NCBI RefSeq assembly: GCF_000828715.1
Contig: NZ_AP014583.1
Span: forward strand, 1,858,001 to 1,922,000
DNA: 64,000 nucleotides
Direction: 5' to 3'
Origin: Winogradskyella sp. PG-2
GTDB taxonomy: Bacteria; Bacteroidota; Bacteroidia; Flavobacteriales; Flavobacteriaceae
Shown: piece by piece, positions 42,094 to 51,276 of the stretch
How positions within the stretch are numbered: the first letter of the stretch is position 1
Layout: the number at the start of each line of letters is the position of its first letter
Program-made: the position numbers and the translations under genes
Notes under the pieces: generated by a model
Told to the model about the DNA's origin: nothing
What the model saw: the letters and a program-made list of their open reading frames with translations, nothing else
Databases searched by the model: none

Positions 42094-43782
42094 ATGATGA
42101 TAAATATGTCTGAAGAAAATACATTCGATGCTATTGTAGTTGGTTCTGGTATAAGTGGAGGTTGGGCAGCAAAGGAATTAACGGAAGCAGGATTAAAAAC
42201 TATTGTTCTTGAAAGGGGGCGAAATGTTGAGCACATTAAGGATTATCCAACAGCGAATACGCATCCCTGGGAATTTAAGAATAGATCTCATTTGAATAAA
42301 AAGGAGATATCGGAAAGGCCCATACAGAGCAGTCATTGTGATGACACTAACAAGCATTTTTTTGTAAAGGATATTGAGCATCCATATATTGAAGAGAAAC
42401 CATTTAAATGGATAAGAGGTTATCAGGTTGGGGGAAGATCTTTAACCTGGGGTAGGCAATGTTATCGTTGGTCTGATTTAGATTTTGAAGCCAATAAAAA
42501 AGATGGTTATGGAATAGATTGGCCAATTAGATATAAGGATTTAGAAAAATGGTATGATTATGTTGAACAATATGTAGGAATTAGTGGAGATTACGATAAT
42601 TTACCTCATTTACCAGATGGAGTTTTTTTGCCACCTATACCAATGAATGTAATAGAAAAGCATCTAAAAAAGTGTCTTGATGAAAAATATACAGATAGGA
42701 AGGTGATTACCGGCAGAGTCGCAAATTTAACTGAATTTAAAAAAGGTCGTGGTAAATGTGTTTATCGAAATATGTGTAGTAGAGGATGTCTTTTTTCAGG
42801 ATATTTTAGCAGTAATTCAAGTACTTTAAAGGACGCTAAAATCACTGGTAATTTAACAATTAGGCCTTACTCAATTGTAAAAGAGGTTATATATGATGAA
42901 GATAAGAAGAGAGCCATCGGCGTTGTTGTTATTGACAAAGAAACAAAAGAAGAATTAAGGTTTTTTTCTAAAATTATATTTTTAAATGCATCTACAATAG
43001 CAACTACTGCAATTTTATTGAATTCTATTTCTAAGTCATTTCCTGAGGGACTCGGTAATTCAAGTGGTCAATTAGGTCATAATTTAATGGATCATGTAAT
43101 TAATGAAGGCACTTACGGTATACATGAAGGATTTATAGATAAATATTATGAAGGTAGATCTCCAGGGACTATTTATATACCTAGATTTCAGAATGTTAGT
43201 AAAAAGACAAAAAATAAAGAGTTTTTAAGAGGTTACGGTATTCAGGGTAAGGGAGAAAGAGAAAACTGGAGGTCAAAATCTAGTCCAGGGATAGGTCTAG
43301 AGTTAAAAAAGGCTTTGCAATATCCTGGGAAATGGAAGATTTCTTTGGGAGGTAGAGGAGAAGTTTTACCATATTTTGAAAATAAGATTTCTTTAGATTT
43401 TGATAAAAAAGATCAATGGGGAATTCCCTTGGTAAAAATCAATTTTAAGTATGGTGATAATGAAATTGCTATGATGAAACATATGACAAAGGCAAGTGAA
43501 GAAATATTATTGAATTCTGGCTTTAATAAAGTTCAAAGCTACAGGTCAAGCCCCACCCCAGGTTCAGCTGTGCATGAAATGGGTACGGCTCGAATGGGTA
43601 GAAATCCAGAATCATCGGTGTTAAATAAGCATAATCAAATGCACGATGTTAAAAACGTATTTATTACCGATGGTAGTTGTATGACATCATCAGGTTGTCA
43701 AAACCCATCTTTAACTTATATGGCTTTAACAGCTAGAGCTTGCAATTATGCTGTAAATCAAATAAAGAAAGGTAGATTATGA
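42094..43782 (+). CDS. GMC family FAD oxidoreductase
   Basis: A 562-residue glucose-methanol-choline oxidoreductase. The FAD-binding fold opens with DAIVVGSGISGGWAAKEL and LKTIVLERGR. The GMC substrate part has GGRSLTWGRQCYRW in place of the usual site, and the C-terminus has HEMGTARMG followed by VTDGSCMTSSGCQNPSLTYMALTARAC. There is no signal peptide; the partner protein upstream carries a Tat signal, as in gluconate or sorbitol dehydrogenases. The electron acceptor would normally be a cytochrome c, but none is encoded here; a beta-propeller gene follows instead. The substrate is probably a sugar or sugar derivative. The start could be 12 nt later at MSEEN. Confidence 0.93.
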   Translation: MMINMSEENTFDAIVVGSGISGGWAAKELTEAGLKTIVLERGRNVEHIKDYPTANTHPWEFKNRSHLNKKEISERPIQSSHCDDTNKHFFVKDIEHPYIEEKPFKWIRGYQVGGRSLTWGRQCYRWSDLDFEANKKDGYGIDWPIRYKDLEKWYDYVEQYVGISGDYDNLPHLPDGVFLPPIPMNVIEKHLKKCLDEKYTDRKVITGRVANLTEFKKGRGKCVYRNMCSRGCLFSGYFSSNSSTLKDAKITGNLTIRPYSIVKEVIYDEDKKRAIGVVVIDKETKEELRFFSKIIFLNASTIATTAILLNSISKSFPEGLGNSSGQLGHNLMDHVINEGTYGIHEGFIDKYYEGRSPGTIYIPRFQNVSKKTKNKEFLRGYGIQGKGERENWRSKSSPGIGLELKKALQYPGKWKISLGGRGEVLPYFENKISLDFDKKDQWGIPLVKINFKYGDNEIAMMKHMTKASEEILLNSGFNKVQSYRSSPTPGSAVHEMGTARMGRNPESSVLNKHNQMHDVKNVFITDGSCMTSSGCQNPSLTYMALTARACNYAVNQIKKGRL

Positions 43783-44825
43783 AAACAATAAAACATGCAA
43801 TCATAACTGTAGGTTTAGGCTTCTTCGTAATTATAGTAATAATTCTAATTTCTAGAAGACCCATTTATTCAATACAGGCATCAGGTAAATTAGTAATAGT
43901 AAATAAACTAAGTAGTAGTATAATTATCTTTAATTTAAAAGAAGGCAAAAGAATATCAGAGATACCTGTAGAAATTGAACCTCATGAAGTTATATCTTTA
44001 AAAAACAAGAATGAATTTGCTATAACCAATTATGGTGCTCCTCATGTCGTAGGTGAAAGCATTTCTATTGTAAATGCCAAAACTTCACAAATAGAAAAAA
44101 CGATAGATTTAGAAAAAAGTCCTCGACCTCATGGAATTACAAGAGCGTTAAATTCAAATAACGTGGTAGTTGTGACCGATATTGGGAATGAACTATTAGT
44201 TGTTAATACTCAAACAGGAAATATTGAAAAAAGAATCTCGACAGAACAAGAGCTAAGTCATATGGTTGTTCTACATCCCCATAAATCTTTAGCCTATGTA
44301 ACCAATATAAATTCTGGTTCAGTCAGTGTAATTGACCTTGATATGGAAAAGGTTATTCAAATTATTTATTGTGGATCAGGGGCTGAAGGTATTGATATTA
44401 CACCTGATGGGAGAGAGCTTTGGGTTACGAATAGTAAAGAAAATACAATTTCTGTTATCGATACTCGAACTAACCAAGTGTTAGAATTATTAAAAACTGG
44501 AAATGAAGCATTGCGGTTAAAATTTTCTGTTGATGGGAAATATTGTTTAGTTCCAAATTCAAAGGATGGAACGATAAGGGTTTATAATCAAAAAACAAAA
44601 AAACAAATAAAGATTATAAATGTTCCTGGTAAGAAAAACATAATTGATAGAATACTATATCATACTCCAAGGCCTGTTGGTATTTTAATGCACCCTAATG
44701 GGAACTATGCATTTGTTGCAAATTCTAATGCGGATAAGGTTGAAGTAATTGATATGAAAACGTTTGAAATTGTCAGTAAAATAGGAACAGAAAGAGTGCC
44801 TGATGGACTAGCCTTTATGGAATAA
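43779..44825 (+). CDS. YncE-type beta-propeller protein
   Basis: A 348-residue protein with one N-terminal membrane segment (residues 8-27) and a seven-bladed beta-propeller of YVTN/YncE repeats: GKLVIVNKLSSSIIIFNL, HKSLAYVTNINSGSVSVIDL and RELWVTNSKENTISVIDTR are three repeats of the series. It overlaps the GMC gene by 4 nt, so it is co-translated. It is anchored outside the cytoplasmic membrane and could act as a protein-binding partner or an electron-transfer substitute in the oxidoreductase unit, although no cofactor motif is seen. Confidence 0.85.
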   Translation: MKTIKHAIITVGLGFFVIIVIILISRRPIYSIQASGKLVIVNKLSSSIIIFNLKEGKRISEIPVEIEPHEVISLKNKNEFAITNYGAPHVVGESISIVNAKTSQIEKTIDLEKSPRPHGITRALNSNNVVVVTDIGNELLVVNTQTGNIEKRISTEQELSHMVVLHPHKSLAYVTNINSGSVSVIDLDMEKVIQIIYCGSGAEGIDITPDGRELWVTNSKENTISVIDTRTNQVLELLKTGNEALRLKFSVDGKYCLVPNSKDGTIRVYNQKTKKQIKIINVPGKKNIIDRILYHTPRPVGILMHPNGNYAFVANSNADKVEVIDMKTFEIVSKIGTERVPDGLAFME

Positions 44826-44894
44826 TATTATTGTTTTAAATAGTTATCAACATCAAAAAAGGATGCAATTGTAAGAAGTGGTCCAAAATTTAGT

Positions 44895-44977
44895 CTACAG
44901 TAAGTAGCATTTCAACATTAGAAATTAGGATTTAAAAGAAAACCTACTCTAAACTTCATTTTTTAAAAATAGATTTA
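44895..44977 (+). promoter_or_regulatory. Weaker three-box 21-bp promoter of an LruC gene
   Basis: CTACAGTA (44895), CATTAGAA (44916) and AGAAAACC (44937) are exactly 21 bp apart, and TAGATTTA (44970-44977), one mismatch from TAnnTTTG, begins exactly 33 bp after the last box. The boxes are more divergent than at the EPS operons. Confidence 0.5.
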
Positions 44978-45005
44978 TCATTCTATTAACTTAATTAAGA
45001 TAAAA

Positions 45006-47216
45006 ATGAGAAAGTATTTATTAATTTTCATTCTTTTGACGCCTATTATTTTTAGTTGTACGAAAGAATTTCAAGAAGAAGCTGCAGATTTTACAGATGA
45101 AAATCAAGATGAGACGACTTCATTAATTGTGCCTGATGGTCATGATCTAAGACCAGTCAATCTTCAAAATGCAACCATAATTTTGTCTGACGAATCTATT
45201 GCAGACATGGCTAAAATTAGAGTTTATAAAATTGAAGGTGAAACCAATAAATTATTATTCGAAGGAGCAGTTGAAAAAAATCAATCGTTAAATAAACAAT
45301 TTTTAATACCAAACCATACTGAAACGGTGTTAATTGAAGCAGACCTTGCAACAAACACAAGACAATATTACATTTCACCAGACCAATTAGAAAATCTTAT
45401 TTTAACAGATAATATTGTAGAAGAAGAAAGTGAAGAGACAGGAAAGTCTTTTTCTTCGGACGATCCGCCAAGTTGGAATTGTAATAACTATTCTGAGTTT
45501 AATGGAAGCGATGGGGGGAATTATAAAATAACTGGTAACTCGACACAAGGGGTAAATATTAATTCTAATACCAAAATTTATATTTGTAGTGGAGGTTCAT
45601 GGACCCCATCTTATTTAAATGATAATTCGAGTAAATTAACAATATATGTAGGTCAAGGGGGGACTTTAAATCTATCAGGTACTATAAATTCAAAAATTTA
45701 TAATGAGGGTACTTTTAATGGAGTAAATGCAAATATTGCTGAGGATTTTGATAACTGGGGATTAACTAATATTACTGGAAATCTTTCTGTATCCGATCAT
45801 GTTCAGAATTTTGGTGGAACTATAAACATCACCGGTAACTTCAACAATAATGAACATTTTAAAAATGAGGGGGGATCAGTTATTATTGCGGGTCACGTAA
45901 CGCTTTCAGATAAATTTGATAATAAAGAAGGTTCAGAATTGATTGTTTCTGGAAATTTCATTGTAAATGACGGTAAATTTAAAAACTATTGTTATACCAC
46001 AATTTCAGGGACAGTAATAAATAATGATGAAGTAGAGTTTAAGAATGCATCATATACGCTCATTACAGGGGCATTCATGAACAATTCAAATAAAGAAGTT
46101 AAAGTCAAAGAAGGTTCTATATTTAAATGCGCAAGCATTATTTCAAGTGGCAATATTAAAGGTGATCATGCTTATTCTATAATTGAAACTGGCGCTATAA
46201 CATTCAATGGTGGTAAGAAATTTAAAGGAGAGCTAGATATATGTTCTAACAGCTATACCAGTTCTATCGGAGATAATGATGTGATTAATACATGTTCTAC
46301 GTTTATATCATCAAACTCATGCTCGCCTGGTTACAACAATATGGTTGATAATGATGGAGATGGAAGTGAAGGAGGCGTTGACGTTGACGATAATAACCCT
46401 GATATAGCAACTTATAATTATCCTCAAGGACAAGGTTTGTATTTTACATCTGTCTATGAAGATTTATACCCTTGTCAAGGAGATTATGATTTTAATGATT
46501 TAGTCAATAATTACAGTTATAAGGAAGGATTGAATAATGGGGATAACAACGACGGTCAAAATACTTATATCACAACTATTGAATTTAATTATAAGTTCCC
46601 TGCATTAGGAGGCGGTTTTAATAATGGTTTTGTATTAAGGGTAATAGATGGCGACAACGATGCTGTACTAACCTTAGATGCTTCAGATAGTTACGAATCA
46701 AGTCACATTACAAGATTACATGACAATAATAACGGCACCACCCTATTTGTATTTGCAAATCTTAAATCTATTTATGTCGATAATCCCGATGCTATAATTA
46801 ATAGCGTACAAATAGACTACGCAAATATTCCAGTAATTTCTGGTACTGTAACTAAATTAAATGGTGCTTATGATGAATTTTTATTGAGAGATGGTGTGTC
46901 AGGGCAGGAAATACATCATTTATATAACACAATTCATATCAATTATCCAGCTTTGAATTTACCATCTATGTTTAATGATGACAGTAATTTTTCTGAGTGC
47001 GATGACTTGTCAACTGGTAGTAATTTATTTGTCAATGCTAATGGTTTCCCATGGGCACTTAACGACTTGCCAATTGATTGGCCATGGCCAAAGGAGAATA
47101 CAACCATTCTAGAAGCTTATCCAAATTTTGATGATTTCGTTACTTCAAATCCAGATTTAGATTGGTACTCCGACATTAACGGTAATAGAAATAATTCTAA
47201 ACTAATTTTTAACTAG
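45006..47216 (+). CDS. LruC-domain lipoprotein
   Basis: A 736-residue surface lipoprotein. The signal ends in IIFSC with Cys18. Residues about 150-440 are a repetitive beta-helix-like region in which IxGNxxxxxxFxNxG is varied many times (for example NLSVSDHVQNFGGTINITGN). After a cysteine-bearing bridge and a calcium-type DNDGDGSEGG stretch comes the LruC domain (about 475-735). Its signature reads FTSVYEDLYPCQGDYDFNDL, and the end reads WPWPKENTTILEAYPNF. LruC proteins are outer-surface lipoproteins of unknown role. A weak box promoter precedes it and a strong terminator follows, so it is monocistronic. A broken second copy of its 3' end is found at 49575. Confidence 0.83.
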   Translation: MRKYLLIFILLTPIIFSCTKEFQEEAADFTDENQDETTSLIVPDGHDLRPVNLQNATIILSDESIADMAKIRVYKIEGETNKLLFEGAVEKNQSLNKQFLIPNHTETVLIEADLATNTRQYYISPDQLENLILTDNIVEEESEETGKSFSSDDPPSWNCNNYSEFNGSDGGNYKITGNSTQGVNINSNTKIYICSGGSWTPSYLNDNSSKLTIYVGQGGTLNLSGTINSKIYNEGTFNGVNANIAEDFDNWGLTNITGNLSVSDHVQNFGGTINITGNFNNNEHFKNEGGSVIIAGHVTLSDKFDNKEGSELIVSGNFIVNDGKFKNYCYTTISGTVINNDEVEFKNASYTLITGAFMNNSNKEVKVKEGSIFKCASIISSGNIKGDHAYSIIETGAITFNGGKKFKGELDICSNSYTSSIGDNDVINTCSTFISSNSCSPGYNNMVDNDGDGSEGGVDVDDNNPDIATYNYPQGQGLYFTSVYEDLYPCQGDYDFNDLVNNYSYKEGLNNGDNNDGQNTYITTIEFNYKFPALGGGFNNGFVLRVIDGDNDAVLTLDASDSYESSHITRLHDNNNGTTLFVFANLKSIYVDNPDAIINSVQIDYANIPVISGTVTKLNGAYDEFLLRDGVSGQEIHHLYNTIHINYPALNLPSMFNDDSNFSECDDLSTGSNLFVNANGFPWALNDLPIDWPWPKENTTILEAYPNFDDFVTSNPDLDWYSDINGNRNNSKLIFN

Positions 47217-47236
47217 AAATTAATAGTTAGTTGATT

Positions 47237-47285
47237 AAAAAGTCGCTCAAAGATTGGTAAAGCAAATAATCTAGAGCGGCTTTTT
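47237..47285 (+). terminator. Terminator after the LruC gene
   Basis: AAAAAGTCGCTC (47237-47248) pairs over 12 bp with GAGCGGCTTTTT (47274-47285, one G-T pair). A diverged copy of the hairpin and its flanks is present near 49620-49670. Confidence 0.78.
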
Positions 47286-47361
47286 ATCTGAAAGTATTTT
47301 AGCCATTTTAAATTGAGTTTATGACCCTTTATACGCACTTTTTAGATCATTTTTCATTTAT

Positions 47362-47443
47362 CTACATTAAATGGCTAACTAACTCTCAAAAGCAGCTAGT
47401 GAAAGAAAAAAATAAAATTTAAAAAAATTTCTCCTTTATTTTG
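47362..47443 (+). promoter_or_regulatory. Weaker three-box 21-bp promoter of the second LruC gene
   Basis: CTACATTA (47362), CTCTCAAA (47383) and AGAAAAAA (47404) follow at exactly 21 bp; TTATTTTG (47436-47443), one mismatch from TAnnTTTG, begins 32 bp after the last box. The start codon is 24 bp further on. Confidence 0.5.
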
Positions 47444-47466
47444 AGAATGTAGAAAAATAATAGCTC

Positions 47467-49452
47467 ATGGGTAGAAAAATAAACATCCGAATTTTTATAG
47501 TATTACTATTGTTTAATAGCTCATGTGCTAAACCTGATTTTAATGATGGATCATCAGAGAATACAGATATTGAATCAATAAATATTCCTGACGGTTTTGA
47601 CTACAGTACATACCGAAAAGTAGATATTAAGATTCATGACAACTCACCGTATTCTAAATATAATGTGTATGCTTACACAGAAGGCTTACATTCTGTAGGA
47701 TATGAAACTTTTGAAAATCAGGCTGGGGAGATTGTAACTGAGGAGATATTTAAAAACGATGTTCTTAATAAACTGATTTTTTCGGGAGTTCCAAAAAATG
47801 GAATATTAGAGCATTCAGTAAATATTCCAAATTTTTATGATCAATTATATATCCGAAGAAAGGATAATTTAAAGTATTCAGCATCTGTTGAGTTAATTAC
47901 AAGTGATCAAGTTGAACATTATTATAGTGAGGCCTCAAATAACAATTATGGGCGAGATAACGTTGAAGATTATTTGTATTGTGTTAACGGATCAGCTGAA
48001 CATTTCCAGGTAAATCCATTAGATGGATCGTTAACTTATCTTTCCGATATGCCTATGGGCAGTTATACGGCTGCTATAGACCAAGAAAATGGACTAATGT
48101 ATTCAATAGGTAAGAGTAGCCCGCATCCTTTAATGAAATACGATATTGCAAGTAATTCGTGGCAAATTATTGCAAATCTTGGAATCGGTGGGCCTAGATT
48201 AGATTTTAACGTTAATGATAGGTTGTTATATTTTTCAAAAAATGATAAATTATATACGTTTGATCCTATTGATGGCACAAATTTAAATATTTGGAACATT
48301 AATGGATTACATAACACCCATGGCGGAGATTTAGCATTTGCCGCAGATGGGACATTATTTTTATGCTCATTTTCTGGTTTATATAGACTGGAATTAAATG
48401 AGAATAATGAATATGATAGTGTTCGGATTAGTGGGGATAATTTACCTTTTCAGCCCACTTCTATGACATTTGATTCTAATCAAGATTTATGGTTGGCTAA
48501 TAATGCTTCGAGTTCGGATTTAATTATAATGGATACAGTTACAGGTGGCTGGGAATATGTATATGGCATAAATTCAAACAATGGTACAGATTTTGGAAGA
48601 ACAATTAATGATTTAAGCACTTTTAGGATTTTTTCAAATGATCCTGATGAAATCGATACTGATGGGGATGGTGTTGTAGATAACGATGATGCCTATCCTA
48701 ATGATCCAGAAGTGGCTTATGAAGTTTTTACTCCTAGTAAATATGGTACGGGTAGTATTGTTTTTGAAGATTTATGGCCGTCTAGCGGTGATTATGATTT
48801 TAATGATATGGCTTTAAATTATAAAGCGATTGCATTATTGAACTCGGATAATTTAGTGGTAAGAGTGGATTTTTTATGCAATGTTAAATCTAATTCTGCT
48901 GGTTTTACAAATGGTATGGGTATAGAGATAGAAGGATTGGTGCCATCTGATATTGAAAGTGTTTCTGGCACTTCTTTTAGTGAAAACTATATAAGTTTAA
49001 ATGCGAATGGTACAGAAAGTGCTCAAGATAATGCGGTCATAATTTTTACAGATAATTCCGATAATTTAATTACAGAGAGAACTATTACAATTAATTTTGT
49101 AAATCCTGTAAGTACTGCCATACTAGGCGAGGCCCCATTTAAACCATTTTTAATTGCAAATAAAGTTAGAGAGCACGAAATTCACCTTCCTTATAATGCA
49201 ACAACTAAGCTTGGTCAAAATTTAGTAGAAACTAGTGGAATGCACGTAGATCCTGATGGTAATTATATATCCGACACAGGTTATCCTTGGGCATTAAGTA
49301 TAATCCATGATTTTAAAGTTCCTAAGGAATCAGTAAGAATTTATGATGCTTATAACTATTTTAGTGATTGGGCTATTTCTGGTGGTAATAATTATAAGGA
49401 TTGGTATAAAGATAATCCAGGTCATAGAAATGACAATTTGTTGGTCAACTAG
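47467..49452 (+). CDS. LruC-domain propeller lipoprotein
   Basis: A 661-residue lipoprotein with a lipobox at FNSSC (Cys20). After a beta-rich N-terminal part (residues 35-150) comes a six-bladed propeller-like region (about 160-390): YCVNGSAEHFQVNPLDGSLT, AIDQENGLMYSIGKSS, FAADGTLFLCSFSGLYRLEL and STFRIFSNDPD mark it. A thrombospondin-type calcium loop (DTDGDGVVDNDDAYPNDP) leads to the LruC domain with FEDLWPSSGDYDFNDMALNY (about 435-660). It is a paralogue of the gene at 51921 and the broken gene ending at 55804. It is probably anchored on the cell surface. It may bind polysaccharide or calcium, but that is inference. Confidence 0.85.
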   Translation: MGRKINIRIFIVLLLFNSSCAKPDFNDGSSENTDIESINIPDGFDYSTYRKVDIKIHDNSPYSKYNVYAYTEGLHSVGYETFENQAGEIVTEEIFKNDVLNKLIFSGVPKNGILEHSVNIPNFYDQLYIRRKDNLKYSASVELITSDQVEHYYSEASNNNYGRDNVEDYLYCVNGSAEHFQVNPLDGSLTYLSDMPMGSYTAAIDQENGLMYSIGKSSPHPLMKYDIASNSWQIIANLGIGGPRLDFNVNDRLLYFSKNDKLYTFDPIDGTNLNIWNINGLHNTHGGDLAFAADGTLFLCSFSGLYRLELNENNEYDSVRISGDNLPFQPTSMTFDSNQDLWLANNASSSDLIIMDTVTGGWEYVYGINSNNGTDFGRTINDLSTFRIFSNDPDEIDTDGDGVVDNDDAYPNDPEVAYEVFTPSKYGTGSIVFEDLWPSSGDYDFNDMALNYKAIALLNSDNLVVRVDFLCNVKSNSAGFTNGMGIEIEGLVPSDIESVSGTSFSENYISLNANGTESAQDNAVIIFTDNSDNLITERTITINFVNPVSTAILGEAPFKPFLIANKVREHEIHLPYNATTKLGQNLVETSGMHVDPDGNYISDTGYPWALSIIHDFKVPKESVRIYDAYNYFSDWAISGGNNYKDWYKDNPGHRNDNLLVN

Positions 49453-49574
49453 AGTATTTAAATTTAAACCAAGGTGATAATATATAAGTTTAGAATTTTA
49501 AATTATAAAAAAGAAGCCTTTTAATTTTTAATAAATTTCAATTGGTAGGTATTCAACCTTTTTTCAGTAAAAGC

Positions 49575-49690
49575 AATAATTCTAAACTAATTTATTAAAG
49601 AGAAATTAGAGGTGATTTGAAAGTTACTCAACGATTGATAAGAAATACTCAATCTAGAGTGATTTTTTCATTTAAAAGAGATTTTAACCT
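49575..49690 (+). repeat. Diverged duplicate of an LruC gene 3' end and terminator
   Basis: AATAATTCTAAACTAATTT at 49575-49593 occurs exactly at 47190-47208, where it encodes the last residues of the first LruC lipoprotein (NNSKLI). Both copies then run into related flanks: 47237 onward AAAAAGTCGCTCAAAGATTGG-like, and at 49618 onward TGAAAGTTACTCAACGATTG-like, ending in the same kind of hairpin near 49655-49670. It is a segmental duplicate that has decayed. The parent-to-copy distance is 2385 bp. Confidence 0.6.
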
Positions 49691-49780
49691 TAACCGACTT
49701 TCGATTCTATTTATCAAAATTATAATTAATAATAAAGACAGTTTTTATTATAGTCTTTTCTTTTCGCTTTTCATAAAATG

Positions 49781-49885
49781 TTTTGTTGTTGAATGATAGT
49801 TCTATGTTTTTAGAACTTCACTTAAAAGAGTTTTAACCAGATCTATCTATGTACTGTCTTAGAGAAAATTTTATTAAAGTATAAT
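49781..49885 (+). pseudogene. Remnant of a GT-B glycosyltransferase gene
   Basis: The stretch around 49789-49838 matches 39819-39868 in the intact glycosyltransferase gene with about 44 identities in 50 bases. It continues, less well, for another 50 bases: PKLYTYYVRDNLVKV of the parent appears as PDLSMYCLRENFIKV. A TAA replaces the Gln before the proline and a second TAA follows, so it is dead. Only about 35 codons are left. Together with the duplicated LruC 3' end next to it, it marks an old local duplication followed by loss. Confidence 0.75.
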
Positions 49886-49953
49886 AATTTTAGGTATAAA
49901 AATGTCTGTAGGTAAGGTGTTAAACCTTATCAAGACGTTAATTGACCATCTAT

Positions 49954-50035
49954 CGAAACTAAAAGGTAATTCATCTATATTGAATGTAGGATGAAAGAAT
50001 TATCTTAAAATACATGAATTGTGTGGCTAATTTTA
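49954..50035 (+). promoter_or_regulatory. Weaker three-box 21-bp promoter of the GT2 gene
   Basis: CGAAACTA (49954), CTATATTG (49975) and AGAATTAT (49996) follow at exactly 21 bp, and TAATTTTA (50028-50035), one mismatch from TAnnTTTG, begins 32 bp after the last box. The ATG at 50052 would leave a leader of only about 10 nt, which weakens the call. Confidence 0.4.
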
Positions 50036-50051
50036 CTTGAGAAATATTACT

Positions 50052-51242
50052 ATGGAAACTTTAAAAATATTGTTTTGGATACTATTAATTATAATTTTAT
50101 ATACCTACATAGGATATGGAATTCTACTATGGATTATGGTAAAAATTAAACGACTAATTTTTATTAAGAATAATACCAAGATAATTTTAAATCCATTACC
50201 AGAAGTTACTCTTTTGATTCCTGCCTACAATGAAAGAGATTATGTCAACCAAAAAATGGAAAATACAATGAGTCTTAATTATCCAAAAGATAAATTGAAA
50301 ATAGTTTGGGTGACAGATGGTTCAAGCGATGGGACAAATTCAATGTTAGGGGGTTATGATAATGTTCAGCTTTTTCATCGCAATGAAAGAAAAGGTAAAA
50401 TCAATGCTATAAATAGAGTCATGCCCCATGTAAAAACACCAATAGTGGTTTTTAGTGACGCGAATACAAACTTAGGGTTAGATTCTATTATACATATTGT
50501 AAATGGTTTTAATAACGATAAAGTAGGGTGTGTCTCTGGAGAGAAACGAATCGTTAACAAAGCTAGTGATTCAGCAGCAGGAGCTGGTGAAGGCTTGTAT
50601 TGGAAGTACGAATCAAGACTAAAAAAATGGGATGCGGAATTGTATTCAGCTGTGGGAGCGGCAGGAGAGTTATTTGCTATTAGAACGGAATTATATAAGG
50701 AAGTTGAACCTGATACTATTTTAGACGACTTTATTATTTCCCTGAGGATAGCTCGACAAGGATATATGATACAATATAATCCTGAAGCATATGCTGTAGA
50801 AAATGCCTCAGCTAACGTGAAAGAGGAGTTAAAGCGAAAAATTAGAATTTCGGCAGGAGGTATTCAATCGGTCATTAGATTAAAATCTTTGCTAAATGTT
50901 TTTAAGTATGGCTTATTATCATTTCAGTATATCTCTCATCGAGTTTTGCGTTGGACAATAACACCTTTATGTCTATTGCTGATAATTCCTGTTTCTTTTG
51001 TATTGGCTTCCATGGAAGGGTTAAGCAACTATTCATTTTACAATATCGTTTTTTGGTTACAGATTACTTTTTATGTCTCTGCTCTTTTGGGTTGGTTTCT
51101 TGAAAATAATTCCACACGAATAAAGCTATTATTTGTACCATACTACTTTTTTATAATGAATTTAGCAGTGATATTAGGCTTTTTTAGACATATAGGTAAT
51201 AATCAATCGGTTAATTGGGAACGCTCCAAAAGAGCGACTTAA
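50052..51242 (+). CDS. Family 2 glycosyltransferase, membrane
   Basis: A 396-residue GT2 enzyme from ATG 50052; a TTG at 50037 is in frame but less likely. It has an N-terminal membrane segment (about 4-28), then a GT-A domain: VTLLIPAYNERDYVNQKMENT, IVWVTDGSSDGT and VVFSDANTNLG, where SDAN carries the metal-binding Asp. DTILDDFIISLRIARQGY and a QxxRW-like region (KRKIRISAGGIQS) follow, then three membrane segments. It belongs to the hyaluronan/poly-GlcNAc synthase-like group. It is probably regulated with the EPS operons because of the box array in front. Confidence 0.88.
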   Translation: METLKILFWILLIIILYTYIGYGILLWIMVKIKRLIFIKNNTKIILNPLPEVTLLIPAYNERDYVNQKMENTMSLNYPKDKLKIVWVTDGSSDGTNSMLGGYDNVQLFHRNERKGKINAINRVMPHVKTPIVVFSDANTNLGLDSIIHIVNGFNNDKVGCVSGEKRIVNKASDSAAGAGEGLYWKYESRLKKWDAELYSAVGAAGELFAIRTELYKEVEPDTILDDFIISLRIARQGYMIQYNPEAYAVENASANVKEELKRKIRISAGGIQSVIRLKSLLNVFKYGLLSFQYISHRVLRWTITPLCLLLIIPVSFVLASMEGLSNYSFYNIVFWLQITFYVSALLGWFLENNSTRIKLLFVPYYFFIMNLAVILGFFRHIGNNQSVNWERSKRAT

Positions 51243-51276
51243 ATTAGAATTATTTACTAATTAAATAGTAGAAATA

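Larger units (their letters stand above)
49453..50051. other. Gene-decay region with duplicated fragments
   Basis: This 599-bp stretch has no intact ORF. From about 49575 to 49690 it repeats the 3' end and terminator of the LruC gene that ends at 47216, in diverged form. From about 49781 to 49885 it carries a remnant of a glycosyltransferase like the one encoded at 39439. The last part (49954-50035) holds a weak box promoter for the next gene. Confidence 0.7.

Noticed and set aside
49781..49885. Remnant as a functional small ORF
   Set aside because: Two TAA codons lie within about 20 codons in the frame that matches the glycosyltransferase, and no other frame is open.
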